Origin: CAVTND01 sp963735955
GTDB taxonomy: Bacteria > Pseudomonadota > Gammaproteobacteria > Burkholderiales > Burkholderiaceae_F
Assembly (NCBI GenBank): GCA_963735955.1
Contig: CAVTND010000010.1
Coordinates: forward strand, 186,001 to 250,000
Reading direction: 5' to 3'
DNA length: 64,000 nt
The position numbers and the translations under genes are program-made. This document shows positions 1 to 9,504 of the stretch, piece after piece. The notes below the pieces were generated by a model. That model was not told the DNA's origin. It did no database searches and was given only the letters and a program-made list of their open reading frames with translations. The stretch's first letter is position 1. Every line of letters starts with the position of its first letter.

Positions 1-29
1 TGGCCTGCCAACCGGCTCGAGGCCGCGCC

Positions 30-2618
30 TCACTCGTCGCGTGCCTGGCGCTGCAGCTCGGCGAGCAGGGCGTGGGCATCGCGTGGGCTTAACTCGTCCA
101 GATCAAGTGCCGCCAGTTGCTGACGCAGTTCGGGCTGCGCATTCGCGACAGCGGGCGCCGGTGTAGCCGCGAACAGGTCAAGTTGAGGTCGCGTGCCGAG
201 CGCGCGCTCTTCCAGCTGCGCAAGCAGGCCACGTGCGCGACGGACCACCGCGGGCGGAACGCCGGCGAGCTGGGCGACCGCGAGGCCGTAGCTCTGGCTC
301 GCCGGTCCTTCGCGAACCTCGTGCAGGAACACTACCTTGCCGTTGACTTCGGCGGCGGCGACGTGCACATTGGCCACGTCCGGGTGCTGTTCGGCAAGCT
401 GCGTCAGCTCGAAGTAGTGAGTGGCGAACAGCGTCATACAGGTGTTGTTCTCGACCAGTTCGCGCGCGATCGCCGCGGCGAGCGCCATGCCGTCGAAGGT
501 CGAGGTGCCGCGGCCGATCTCGTCCATCAGGACCAGGCTCGACTCGGTCGCGCTGTTCAGGATCGCCGCTGCCTCGGTCATCTCGACCATGAAGGTCGAG
601 CGTCCGCGCGCGAGGTCGTCGGCCGCACCAATGCGTGTCAGGATGCGATCGATCGGGCCGATTCGCGCCAGGGTGGCTGGAACATAGCTGCCGGCATACG
701 CGAGCAGGGCGATCAAGGCAATCGAGCGCATGTAGGTCGACTTGCCGCCCATGTTGGGCCCTGTGATGACCAGCAGGCGGCGACCCCGCTCCAGCACGCA
801 GTCGTTCGGAACGTAGGCCTCGATCGTCTGTTCGATCACGGGGTGGCGCGCCCCGCGAATCTCGAGTCGAAGTTCGTCGCTGAGCTCGGGCCGGGTCCAC
901 CCGGTCTGCTCCGCATGCAAGGCGAGCGCAGACAGGCCGTCGACGGTCGCAATCGCATCAGCCATGGACTGCAAGGCCGGTACGTGGGGTGCAACATCGG
1001 CCACCAGTTGCTCGTACAGTTCTCGCTCCCGGGCGAGCGCACGTTCGCGCGCCGACAGTACCTTGTCCTCGAAAGACTTGAGTTCGGGCGTGACGTAGCG
1101 TTCGGCATTCTTCAGTGTCTGGCGACGGCGATAGTCATCGGGGACTTTCGCGCTCTGACCATGCGTGACCTCGATGTAGAAGCCGTGCACGCGGTTGTAT
1201 TCGACGCGCAGGTTGCTGATGCCGGTGCGAGTGCGCTCGCGGGCCTCGAGATCGAGCAGGAACTGACCAGTATGGTCGCGCAGCGACCTCAGTTCATCGA
1301 GATCGGCGTCAAAACCCGGCGCGATGACGTCGCCGTCACGCACTGCGTAGGCGGGCTCGGCGAGCAAGGCGCCTGATAGAAGGGACACCAATCCGGCCGG
1401 TGTGGCGAGCGCGCCCCTGATCGAATCGAGCAGGGTTGATTGGAGATCGGCCACACAGGCGGCGACTCGTTCGACGTCGGGCAAGGCAGCGCGCAATGCC
1501 GCGAGCTCGCGCGGGCGCACAGTCGCGAGCGAGATGCGGATCGCAATCCGCTCGAGGTCAGGCACGGGCCGCAGCGCCTGCGCAAGTTCAACATTGGTTC
1601 CGGTGCGGTCGAGCAGGCGCTCAATGAACTCGTGACGTGCTCGGGCAAGATGCGCATCGCGCACCGGATGGTGCAGCCAGTAGCGCAATCGCCGGCTGCC
1701 CATCGCGGTGGCGCAATGGTCGAGCAGTCCGAACAGGGTCGGGCCGTCTTCGCCACGCAGCGTGTCGGTGATCTCGAGGTTGCGGCGCGTCGCCGCATCC
1801 AGTCCGACAAAGTCCGACGCGGATTCAAACCGCAGTCCTGCGAGCTGGGGCAGGCGGCCGCCCTGGGTGGCCTGCGCGTAGTCAAGCAAAGCCGCACAGG
1901 CGGCGAGGCATTCCGGCGCGTCCGTCACGCCGAACGCATCCAGCGTGGCCACCTGAAGCGAGCTTCGCAAGACGGCGCTGCCGCGTACGGCATCGAAGTG
2001 CCAGTCGGGGCGCTCCTGAATCGGCGCGCCAGCGGGCTCGACCCGCGTCCGCACGGCATCGGCAGCGGATTCGGGAATCAGCACTTCCGATGGCGCGATG
2101 CGGGCCAGTTCCGAGACGAGCTCAGAAGTTGGGATGCGCGCCGCGCGCAATTCACCCGAGGCCAGCACCAGCCAGGCCAATCCGTAGAGGCCGCCGCGCC
2201 GGAACGGCGGTGTGATCGCGAGCAGTGGTGCGTCGAGCTTGTCTTCAAGCAGCGCGGTGTCGGTCAGGGTGCCAGGCGTGACAACCCGCATCACCTTGCG
2301 CTCGACCGGCCCCTTGCTCGTGGCTGGATCGCCGATCTGTTCGCAGATCGCCACGCTTTCGCCAAGCTTCACCAGCCGGGCGAGGTACTGCTCGAGTGAA
2401 ACCGCCGGCACGCCCGCCATGCGCACCGGTGCACCCGCCGAGCTGCCGCGGCTGGTCAGGGCGATGCCGAGCAAGCGCGCACCACGTTCGGCATCGTCGT
2501 AGAACAACTCGTAGAAATCCCCCATCCGGTAGAACAGCAGCGTATGGGGATGCACCGCCTTCAGGCGCAGGTATTGCGCCATCATCGGCGTGTGGCCGGC
2601 GACCTCGGCGGCCTTCAT
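30..2618 (-). CDS. mutS: DNA mismatch repair protein MutS
   Basis: Cytoplasmic mismatch-recognition ATPase that binds mispairs and recruits MutL. The full-length 862-aa protein starts MKAAEVAGHTPMM. The mismatch-wedging motif GDFYELF places Phe35 and Glu37 near the N terminus. The Walker A motif GPNMGGKST has its lysine at residue 626, followed by the Walker B region MDEIGRGTSTFDG and the TLFATHYFEL segment. Length and motif order match MutS of proteobacteria (E. coli 853 aa). The frame is intact over 2.6 kb, in contrast to several neighbours. It lies 21 bp downstream of suhB on the same strand and may be cotranscribed with it. Confidence 0.98.
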   Translation of the reverse strand: MKAAEVAGHTPMMAQYLRLKAVHPHTLLFYRMGDFYELFYDDAERGARLLGIALTSRGSSAGAPVRMAGVPAVSLEQYLARLVKLGESVAICEQIGDPATSKGPVERKVMRVVTPGTLTDTALLEDKLDAPLLAITPPFRRGGLYGLAWLVLASGELRAARIPTSELVSELARIAPSEVLIPESAADAVRTRVEPAGAPIQERPDWHFDAVRGSAVLRSSLQVATLDAFGVTDAPECLAACAALLDYAQATQGGRLPQLAGLRFESASDFVGLDAATRRNLEITDTLRGEDGPTLFGLLDHCATAMGSRRLRYWLHHPVRDAHLARARHEFIERLLDRTGTNVELAQALRPVPDLERIAIRISLATVRPRELAALRAALPDVERVAACVADLQSTLLDSIRGALATPAGLVSLLSGALLAEPAYAVRDGDVIAPGFDADLDELRSLRDHTGQFLLDLEARERTRTGISNLRVEYNRVHGFYIEVTHGQSAKVPDDYRRRQTLKNAERYVTPELKSFEDKVLSARERALARERELYEQLVADVAPHVPALQSMADAIATVDGLSALALHAEQTGWTRPELSDELRLEIRGARHPVIEQTIEAYVPNDCVLERGRRLLVITGPNMGGKSTYMRSIALIALLAYAGSYVPATLARIGPIDRILTRIGAADDLARGRSTFMVEMTEAAAILNSATESSLVLMDEIGRGTSTFDGMALAAAIARELVENNTCMTLFATHYFELTQLAEQHPDVANVHVAAAEVNGKVVFLHEVREGPASQSYGLAVAQLAGVPPAVVRRARGLLAQLEERALGTRPQLDLFAATPAPAVANAQPELRQQLAALDLDELSPRDAHALLAELQRQARDE

Positions 2619-2639
2619 CAGATGCCGGTACGCGAGGAC

Positions 2640-3434
2640 TCAGCGTTTGCGTGCGCTGTGCACGGCGCCGACCAGTCGCAGCAACTGCGGAAAGATCTTC
2701 GGCGATCCGCAGACGATATGGCCGTCGTCCAGGTAGCCAGCGTCACCATCGAAGTTCGACACTAGTCCACCTGCTTCGAGGATCAGCAGGCTGCCCGCGG
2801 CCATGTCCCATGGCGACAGGCCGATCTCCCAGAAGCCGTCGAGCCGCCCGGCTGCAACATAAGCAAGGTCGAGTGTGGCTGCGCCGGGGCGGCGAATCCC
2901 GGCCGTGTGCTCGGTGATGCTCTTGAACATCCGTACATAGTCGTCGAGGTGCTCGAGGCTGCGGAACGGAAATCCGGTTCCTATCAGGCTTTCGTCCAGC
3001 TTGTCGCGGCGCGAGACGCGCAGGCGGCGGTCGTTGACGAAGGCGCCACGGCCGCGCGAGGCGGTAAACAGCTCGTTTCGCGTCGGGTCATAGACGACGG
3101 CCTGCGTGATGTTGCCGCGATGCTGCAGGGCAATCGATACCGCGTACTGCGGAAAGCCGTGAATGAAATTGGTCGTGCCATCGAGCGGATCGATGATCCA
3201 GGTGTATTCGGACTTGCCGCTGGCGCCGGATTCCTCAGCCAGCACCGCATGATCCGGATAGGCCTTGCGCAGAATGTCCACGATCGCATGCTCGGCCGCG
3301 TGATCGACCTCGGTCACGAAGTCACTGCGGCCCTTGGTACCCACGCGAACCAGATCGAGATCGAGGCTGGCGCGATTGATGATCGAGCCAGCCTTGCGCG
3401 CGGCCTTGACGGCCGTGTTTAGCATCGGGTGCAT
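2640..3434 (-). CDS. suhB: inositol-1-monophosphatase family protein (SuhB)
   Basis: Mg-dependent sugar-phosphate phosphatase of the inositol monophosphatase family; in proteobacteria SuhB also acts in rRNA antitermination complexes. The 264-aa protein has the three metal-binding signatures in order: EESG around residues 67-70, DPLDGTTNF with Asp82 and Asp85, and SPWDMAAG with Asp210. Length equals that of E. coli SuhB (267 aa). It is divergent from trmJ, with about 107 bp between the two starts, an arrangement common in beta- and gammaproteobacteria. The start MHPMLN fits the family N terminus. Confidence 0.96.
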   Translation of the reverse strand: MHPMLNTAVKAARKAGSIINRASLDLDLVRVGTKGRSDFVTEVDHAAEHAIVDILRKAYPDHAVLAEESGASGKSEYTWIIDPLDGTTNFIHGFPQYAVSIALQHRGNITQAVVYDPTRNELFTASRGRGAFVNDRRLRVSRRDKLDESLIGTGFPFRSLEHLDDYVRMFKSITEHTAGIRRPGAATLDLAYVAAGRLDGFWEIGLSPWDMAAGSLLILEAGGLVSNFDGDAGYLDDGHIVCGSPKIFPQLLRLVGAVHSARKR

Positions 3435-3541
3435 GGTGTGGCGCGCGGCGCGCGCGCCGGGGGCGTTTAGACTGAATCGCGGATTTTAGTCGAACCGGCG
3501 GTTCGCTCCGACCACTTCCCTCGATCCTGCTTCCGAGTCCA

Positions 3542-4325
3542 ATGCCGGCACTGATGCAACGTGTCCGTTTTGTCCTGATGGCGCCCAGTCATCCGGGCAA
3601 TATCGGCGCGGCCGCACGAGCGATCAAGACCATGGGTTTCGAGCGCTTGGTCATCGTCGCACCACGCTTCACTGACTATCGGGAGAATCCAGACGCGATC
3701 GCGCTCGCCACCGGCGCGGCCGATGTGCTGGCCAACAGCCGATCATGCGAGACGCTGGCGCAAGCACTGGTCGGCGTCAACTTTGCCCTGGCCATGACGC
3801 GGCTACGACCGGCAGTTCGGGCCGCCGCTGGTCGATCTTCGAAGTGCTGCACAGGAGATTCGAGCGCGGCTTGCGGACGAGGACGTCGAGTCAGCCCTGG
3901 TCTTCGGCACCGAACGCAGCGGCCTGGCTAACGAAGACATCGAGCGCTGCCAGATCTGCTGTGCGATACCGGCGAATCCGGGCTTTTCTTCCCTCAACCT
4001 TGCGCAAGCGGTGCAGGTTGCCGCCTATGAGTGTCAGCTCGAATTGCGCGCAAGCAGTGCCGTACATGCAGAGCAACGTCGCTTCCCGCCGGCGGAGCCG
4101 CCGGCCAGCGTCGATGCGCTCGAAGGGTTCTACCTTCACCTGGAGCAGGCCCTGACCATCATCGGCGCTCACAACCCGGACGAACCGAAGCGGCTGATGC
4201 AGCGGCTGCGACGGCTCTTCAACCGCGCGCAGCCGACGCAGACGGAAATTGATCTGCTGCGCGGCGTCACGGCGGCCATCATCGAATCGCGGCGTGATCG
4301 CGCCGGCCGCAAGCAGGCTCGTTGA
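3542..4325 (+). CDS. trmJ: tRNA (cytidine/uridine-2'-O-)-methyltransferase TrmJ, frameshifted
   Basis: SPOUT-class methyltransferase that 2'-O-methylates position 32 of some tRNAs. The N-terminal part has HPGNIGAAARAIKTMGF, and the C-terminal half, in another frame, has the SPOUT knot motifs LVFGTERSGL and SLNLAQAVQ followed by the family tail. Near 3797-3803 the reading must move two bases; the bases fit loss of one CG from a CGCG run (expected ATGACGCGCGGCTAC). The repaired product is about 261 aa, normal for TrmJ. An ATG at 3554 is an alternative start. The shift is more likely a sequence error than gene death because both halves are fully conserved. Confidence 0.88.
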
Positions 4326-4439
4326 CGACCTCCACGCGCAACACGATTGCTGCCTGCTGCGGGGCATTCAGGCGGCTTGAGGACGGCCCGGCGCCGACTA
4401 GCCCGTAGAATCGCTCGACTCCATCGTCGAACTCGATCC

Positions 4440-5199
4440 ATGTTCAGGCGCCTGCGCGAAGACATCGACTGCATCCTCGAACGCGACCCGGCCGCGCGTT
4501 CGCGCTGGGAGGTCTTGACCTGCTACCCGGGGCTGCATGCCCTGTGGCTGCACCGGCGCGCGAACTGGTGCTGGAACCATGGTCTGACCTGGCTCGGCCG
4601 CTTCATCTCGCACTTGTCGCGCTTCCTCACCGGGATCGAGATTCATCCGGGCGCGACAATCGGCCGCAACGTCTTCATCGACCACGGCCTCGGCATCGTG
4701 ATCGGTGAAACCGCTGAGGTTGGCGAAGGGTCGACGATCTATCAGGGAGTTACCCTGGGTGGCACCTCGCTCGCGCGCGGGGCCAAAGCGGCATCCGACG
4801 CTCGGTCGCAATGTGATTGTCGGCGCCGGCGCAAAAATCGTCGGGGGATTTACGGTCGGGGACGGTGCACGCATCGGATCCAATGCGGTGGTGGTCAAGG
4901 AAGTTCCGCCGGGTGCGACCGCGGTTGGCAATCCGGCACGCATCCTGCATCGCGAGGTCGATGCGCAGCGCGAACAGACCGCCAATCGCCTCGGCTTCTC
5001 CGCCTATGGAATCACGCCTGACGGCGATGATCCACTGACCAAGGCACTGCATGGCCTGATCGATCACGCCTCAGCGCAGCAGCGCGAGATCGAGCGCCTG
5101 GTTGCTGCGCTCGAACGGCACGGCATCACAGTTGACGAGGCAACACGCGACACACCCAAGGTCACCGCGGAACAACTGAATCGGCTGCTGGACGAGTAA
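4440..5199 (+). CDS. cysE: serine O-acetyltransferase CysE, frameshifted
   Basis: Acetyl-CoA:serine acetyltransferase, first step of cysteine synthesis. The start MFRRLREDIDCILERDPAAR is typical, and the left-handed beta-helix hexapeptide repeats follow (GIEIHPGATIGRNVFIDHG, VGEGSTIYQGVTLGG). The protein then continues in another frame with GRNVIVGAGAKIVG and the NPAR tail. The shift is at 4784-4788, where AAA replaces an expected AA (GCCAAGCGG read as GCCAAAGCGG). The repaired length is about 252 aa, the short SAT form. It lies downstream of trmJ on the same strand. An essential-type gene with a homopolymer insertion points to a sequencing error. Confidence 0.9.
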
Positions 5200-5278
5200 C
5201 AGGAGCTGCGCCGGGCCGCGCCGCTAGGCGCTTTATCCAAACCCGGCAACGAATCGGCGTACCGCGCGGTCGCACTGA

Positions 5279-6067
5279 TCAGTCGTCGAAGAAGACGAGC
5301 CGGGGCAAGCCGTCCGGGAAGTCGAGAAATCCGCCGCGCGGATCTGCGGCGTCAAGATCCCAGTCCGGCAGCACCCAGCGCTCGGCGAGAGCGCCATCGA
5401 GGTCAAATTCATGCGCGGCCGGCCGGTGCGTATGACCGTGAATCACGCGGCGCACGCTGGCCGCGCGCAGGGCATCCCAGACCGCCGCCGGGGTCACATC
5501 CATGATGTCGCTCGGCTTGTTCGACGTTTCCTCTGCGCTCTGCGAGCGCGCGTTCTGCATGAATGCCAGGCGTTCATCGATTGACTTCGAGAGGAAGTCC
5601 GCCTGCACCACAGGGTCGTGAGTCATCGCGCGGAAGCGCTGATACGCCAGGTCGCGGGTACACCAGAGGTCGCCATGCGACAGCAAGGTCGGTGTGCCGG
5701 CCACCTCGACCACGATCGGATCGGCGAGCAGCCTCGCTCCGGTCACACGGCAAAACTCGGTCCCAAGCAAGGGATCGCGATTGCCGTGCATCAGTACCAG
5801 ACGCTGTCCCCGCTGCGTGGCTGAGGCTAGAGCATTGATCACCGGTTCCGCCGAACTGCCTGCGTCATCGCCGAGCCAGAATTCGAACAGGTCACCGAGT
5901 ATTGCCAGTTCGCGATAACGAGGCGCGTCCTCGCGCATGAAGCGCAGGAAGCGCTGCACCGTGAGCGGACGCAGCAGCGTCAGATGCAGGTCGGAAATGA
6001 AGACCGGGTTGGTCAGCGGCGCAGCCAAATGTTCGACCGCGAGCGCCGGTACGGTCGAGGTTGCCAC
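5279..6067 (-). CDS. lpxH: UDP-2,3-diacylglucosamine diphosphatase LpxH
   Basis: Mn-dependent calcineurin-like phosphoesterase that converts UDP-2,3-diacylglucosamine to lipid X in lipid A synthesis at the inner membrane face. The 262-aa protein has the metal motifs FISDLHL (Asp26, His28), LGDLFEFWLGDD, MHGNRD, SHGDLWC and IHGHTHRPA in family order. It uses a GTG start whose first base is the last base of the ppiB stop codon (TAGTG), so the two genes are translationally coupled. Its presence shows an LPS-bearing Gram-negative host. Confidence 0.95.
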   Translation of the reverse strand: MATSTVPALAVEHLAAPLTNPVFISDLHLTLLRPLTVQRFLRFMREDAPRYRELAILGDLFEFWLGDDAGSSAEPVINALASATQRGQRLVLMHGNRDPLLGTEFCRVTGARLLADPIVVEVAGTPTLLSHGDLWCTRDLAYQRFRAMTHDPVVQADFLSKSIDERLAFMQNARSQSAEETSNKPSDIMDVTPAAVWDALRAASVRRVIHGHTHRPAAHEFDLDGALAERWVLPDWDLDAADPRGGFLDFPDGLPRLVFFDD

Positions 6068-6558
6068 TAGATGATCTCAGCGCGCTCGATCAGGACATCC
6101 TGCTCCGGCACGTCTGCATGGCCACCGTGACGGCCGGTTCGGACCGCCTTGATCTTGTCGACCACGTCCATGCCTTCGATCACGCGTCCAAACACGCAGT
6201 AGCCCCAGCCCTGCGGCGACGGCGCCGTGTGATTGAGAAAGTCATTGTCGGCGACATTGATGAAAAACTGCGCCGTCGCGGAATGCGGGTCGCCCGTGCG
6301 CGCCATCGCAACCGAGTACTTGACGTTGCGCAGGCCGTTGCGTGCTTCGTTGTCGATCGGTGCCTCGGTCGTTTTCTGACGCATGCCGCGTTCGAAACCA
6401 CCGCCCTGGATCATGAAACCATTGATGACCCGATGAAAAATCGTGTTGTCGTAGAACCCGGCGCGAACGTAGGTCTCGAAGTTTTCCGCTGTTCTCGGCG
6501 CCCGCTCGCGGTCGAGCTCAAGGGTAATCGCGCCGAAATTAGTGAAGAGCCGAACCAT
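6067..6558 (-). CDS. ppiB: cytoplasmic peptidyl-prolyl cis-trans isomerase (cyclophilin)
   Basis: Cyclophilin that speeds proline isomerisation during folding. The 163-aa protein lacks a signal peptide and has the core motifs FHRVINGFMIQGGGF, ARTGDPHSATAQFFINVADN and GYCVFGRVIEGMDVVDKI. Its length equals E. coli PpiB (164 aa). It sits between the exported cyclophilin (18 bp upstream) and lpxH (1-base overlap), in an operon order conserved in Burkholderiales. Confidence 0.95.
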   Translation of the reverse strand: MVRLFTNFGAITLELDRERAPRTAENFETYVRAGFYDNTIFHRVINGFMIQGGGFERGMRQKTTEAPIDNEARNGLRNVKYSVAMARTGDPHSATAQFFINVADNDFLNHTAPSPQGWGYCVFGRVIEGMDVVDKIKAVRTGRHGGHADVPEQDVLIERAEII

Positions 6559-6576
6559 GCTGTCTCCCAGGCGAGC

Positions 6577-7185
6577 CTATTTGAGAATGCGCGCCGACTT
6601 GATGACGATCGGCGTCTGCGGAACATCTTGAAACGAGCCGGAATTGCCGGTTGGGGCGGCGCGGATCTTGTCGACCACATCCATGCCTTCGACTACTTTG
6701 CCGAACACCGCGTAACCGTGGCCGTCCGGTTTCGGGTAATCGAGATTGGCATTGTCGACCACGTTGATGAAGAACTGCGAGGTGGCCGAGTTGGGATCGC
6801 CCCTGCGTGCCATCGCGATCGTGCCTCGCTTGTTGGTGAGCCCGCTCTTGCTTTCGAGTGGAATCGGCGCGCGGGTAGGTTTCTCGCTGAGATCGGTCTT
6901 GTAGCCGCCGCCCTGAATCATGAAGCCGGAGATCACGCGGTGGAAGATCGTGTTGTCATACTGGCCGGCGCGCACGTACTCGAGAAAATTGGCCACCGTC
7001 TTGGGCGCCTGCTCAGGCGCCAGTTCGACCACGATCGTGCCGGCACTCGTATCGAAAGCGACACGCGGCGCCTGGGCCGCGGCCGGAAACGAGGCGAGCG
7101 CTAGCCCCAGCGCGAGCACAAGACCGGGCCCGGCACCGCGCGCAAAGCTGCGCGCCAGGCTGACAAAGGGTTTCAACATTTTCAC
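6577..7185 (-). CDS. ppiA: exported peptidyl-prolyl cis-trans isomerase (PpiA-like cyclophilin)
   Basis: Periplasmic cyclophilin. The 202-aa protein begins with a signal peptide of about 38 residues (basic MKMLKPFVSLARSFARG, then a Leu/Ala-rich core ending FPAAAQA). The cyclophilin fold follows, with FHRVISGFMIQGGGY, NSATSQFFINVVDN and GYAVFGKVVEGMDVVDKI. It is a paralogue of the neighbouring ppiB, and the pair probably arose by tandem duplication with a signal peptide gained or lost. It lies 18 bp downstream of the TPR protein gene. Confidence 0.93.
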   Translation of the reverse strand: MKMLKPFVSLARSFARGAGPGLVLALGLALASFPAAAQAPRVAFDTSAGTIVVELAPEQAPKTVANFLEYVRAGQYDNTIFHRVISGFMIQGGGYKTDLSEKPTRAPIPLESKSGLTNKRGTIAMARRGDPNSATSQFFINVVDNANLDYPKPDGHGYAVFGKVVEGMDVVDKIRAAPTGNSGSFQDVPQTPIVIKSARILK

Positions 7186-7203
7186 ATGGTTCTCCGTCGT
7201 CGA

Positions 7204-7782
7204 TCAGCGCGCGGCGCGCACCTTGGTAATGATCTCTCGCGCCAGCGCCAGCTTGGCCGTCGCCTGACGGTTCGCCGGTTCGAGCTTGGCGGCTCGCTGG
7301 TAGGCGTCAGCTGCCATCTGGAGGTACAGGTCGCCGAGATTCTCGTAGGCGACTCCGTAGTTTGGGGCCGCAATCAGTGCCGCCTCGAGCGCGCGGCGCG
7401 CGTTGTCGAGCTGTCCATCGGCGGCATAGAGCACGGCAAGATTGTTATACGGCTCAGGCAGTTCAGGAAAGTCCTGCGTCAGCCGCTCGAAAGTTTCACG
7501 CGCAGCGGCCGTCTCCTTCATTTCAGTCTGGATCACCCCGCGCACGAATCGCATCTGCACATTGCGTGGGTTCTTCAGCAATTCGGCGTCGACCCGGGTC
7601 AGGGCCTGTTTGGGCTGGCCTGCAGCAATCATGCGCTGCACTTCCTGCAGAGCCGAAGGGGCCGCCTTGTCCGGTTCGATGTTGCCGACCGACTGGGCCG
7701 GGAGCGACTGCGCCCACAGGTATTGAGGCGCGGCGACCAGGGCGCAGGCAGTGACACAGGAGAGCAAAAGTTCGCGTCGCAC
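7204..7782 (-). CDS. exported tetratricopeptide-repeat protein
   Basis: Periplasmic TPR protein of unknown specific role. From a GTG start at 7782 it is about 192 aa, with a signal peptide (VRRELLLSCVTACALVAAP, then a Trp-Ala-Gln cleavage region). At least three TPR-like helices follow (ELPEPYNNLAVLYAADGQLD, NYGVAYENLGDLYLQMA). A longer ORF extends upstream to 8100 but would overlap cysS head to head and has no signal-like start, so I chose the internal GTG. It heads the ppiA-ppiB-lpxH gene set and is divergent from cysS. Confidence 0.82.
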   Translation of the reverse strand: MRRELLLSCVTACALVAAPQYLWAQSLPAQSVGNIEPDKAAPSALQEVQRMIAAGQPKQALTRVDAELLKNPRNVQMRFVRGVIQTEMKETAAARETFERLTQDFPELPEPYNNLAVLYAADGQLDNARRALEAALIAAPNYGVAYENLGDLYLQMAADAYQRAAKLEPANRQATAKLALAREIITKVRAAR

Positions 7783-8076
7783 CGGTTGGCGGAATCTGGA
7801 AATCTGGTTCGGTAGCCGCCTGCCGGAGCCACCACGCTTCTCGGGCGGCCGCGTGTGCCGAATCGCGGCGACTGGTTGATATACTCGCGCCGATTCTACC
7901 GCCGCCCAGATTTTCGTTCCCTGCCTCCTGCACGCCTCAATGCTTTCCCTGCGCTGTTGACCTTGCCGCTGTTGCGCTTGCAATCTACCTGGCCTGGCGC
8001 TCGACACATCCGACTTTCCTGATTTCCCGTTCGATCGCACGCCGATCAACACTCTCGGGATTCCAAGAGCTTGCAG

Positions 8077-9504
8077 ATGCACGAACCCTTGCTGATCCAC
8101 AACACGCTGACCCGGCGGAAGGAAACTTTCGTTCCGCTCGTCGCAGATGAAGTTCGCCTATACGTCTGCGGCGTGACTACATACGACTACGTCCACATCG
8201 GTCATGGCCGCACCTTTGTCGCCTTCGACGTGATCCAGCGCTGGCTGCGGGCGCGCGGCTGGCGCGTGAACTACGTGCGCAATATCACCGACATCGACGA
8301 CAAGATCATCCGCCGCGCTGCTGAGAACGGGGAAACAGTCAGTGAACTCACCGACCGGTTCGTCGCCGCGATGCACGAGGACTTCGATGCGCTGGGTCTG
8401 CAACGTCCCGATCACGAGCCGCGCGCGACGCAATTCGTGCCGCAGATGCTCGACCTGATCGGCTTGCTCGAGAAGCGCGAACTCGCCTATCAAGCCGACG
8501 ACGGCGACGTCAACTTCGCGGTGCGGCGCTATCCCAACTATGGCCGCCTGTCGAATCGCACGCTTGACGAGTTGCGGGCCGGCGAGCGCGTCGCGGTCGA
8601 TGCGGCCAAGCGTGATCCGCTGGATTTCGTGCTCTGGAAACGCGCCAAGCCCGGCGAGCCGCAGTGGGAGTCAAGGTGGGGGCCTGGTCGGCCCGGCTGG
8701 CACATCGAATGCTCAGCCATGGCCAGCGAACTGCTCGGGCGACGATTTGACATCCATGGCGGCGGACCAGACCTCGTGTTCCCGCATCACGAGAATGAAA
8801 TTGCGCAGAGCGAAGGCGCTTACGAAGAAACCTTTGCCAATGTCTGGATGCATACCGGCGCCTTGCGCATGGGCGAGGACAAGATGTCCAAGTCGCTCGG
8901 CAATGTGCTGAACATCCGCGAGGCGGTGCGGCGTCACGGCGGCGAGACGATCCGGTTCTTCCTGCTGCGCACGCATTACCGCAGCCAGATGCAGTTCGAT
9001 GAGGACCAGATTGGCGAAGCGCGCACGGCGCTTGCGCGGCTGTATACGGCGCTGCGTGACACGCCTGCTACCGAGGGCGACGTCGATTGGAACGAGGCGC
9101 ACGCAAGGCGCTTTGCCGCGGCGATGAACGATGACTTCAACACCCCCATCGCAACTAGTGTGCTGCACGAACTTGCCGCGGAGGTCAACAAAGGTCGGTC
9201 TGACTTGCTCGCACGACAACTCAGATCTTTGGGCCAGACGCTTGGTTTGTTGGGCGACGATCCGAATGAGTTCCTGCAGCGGCGTATCGAAAGTCGTGTG
9301 AACGTTCAACTTGAGGCCGTGACGCTGCAATCAACGGTTGTTGTTGGTCGAAGTAAGTCTGAGATCGAGGGGCTGATTGCTCAGCGATCTGCGGCCAAAC
9401 AAGCGCGCGACTTCGTGACGGCCGATCGCCTGCGTGCGGAACTCGCGGCCGAGGGCATCGTGCTCGAGGATTCCGCGCAGGGCACGACGTGGCGTCGGCA
9501 ATGA
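8077..9504 (+). CDS. cysS: cysteine--tRNA ligase
   Basis: Class I aminoacyl-tRNA synthetase that charges tRNA-Cys. It is about 475 aa from the ATG at 8077; a TTG six bases earlier is less likely. The Zn/ATP motif CGVTTYDYVHIGH contains Cys31 and HIGH at residues 40-43. The Zn-site motifs WHIECSAM and HHENEIAQSE follow, and EDKMSKS has KMSKS at residues 269-273. The C-terminal helical domain carries the usual anticodon-binding region. The frame is intact. Its stop overlaps the next gene start (ATGA). Confidence 0.97.
   Translation: MHEPLLIHNTLTRRKETFVPLVADEVRLYVCGVTTYDYVHIGHGRTFVAFDVIQRWLRARGWRVNYVRNITDIDDKIIRRAAENGETVSELTDRFVAAMHEDFDALGLQRPDHEPRATQFVPQMLDLIGLLEKRELAYQADDGDVNFAVRRYPNYGRLSNRTLDELRAGERVAVDAAKRDPLDFVLWKRAKPGEPQWESRWGPGRPGWHIECSAMASELLGRRFDIHGGGPDLVFPHHENEIAQSEGAYEETFANVWMHTGALRMGEDKMSKSLGNVLNIREAVRRHGGETIRFFLLRTHYRSQMQFDEDQIGEARTALARLYTALRDTPATEGDVDWNEAHARRFAAAMNDDFNTPIATSVLHELAAEVNKGRSDLLARQLRSLGQTLGLLGDDPNEFLQRRIESRVNVQLEAVTLQSTVVVGRSKSEIEGLIAQRSAAKQARDFVTADRLRAELAAEGIVLEDSAQGTTWRRQ

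Noticed and set aside
117..2399. Long plus-strand ORFs opposite mutS
   Set aside because: They are shadow frames of a GC-rich, fully conserved mutS and lack RBS and protein-like motifs.
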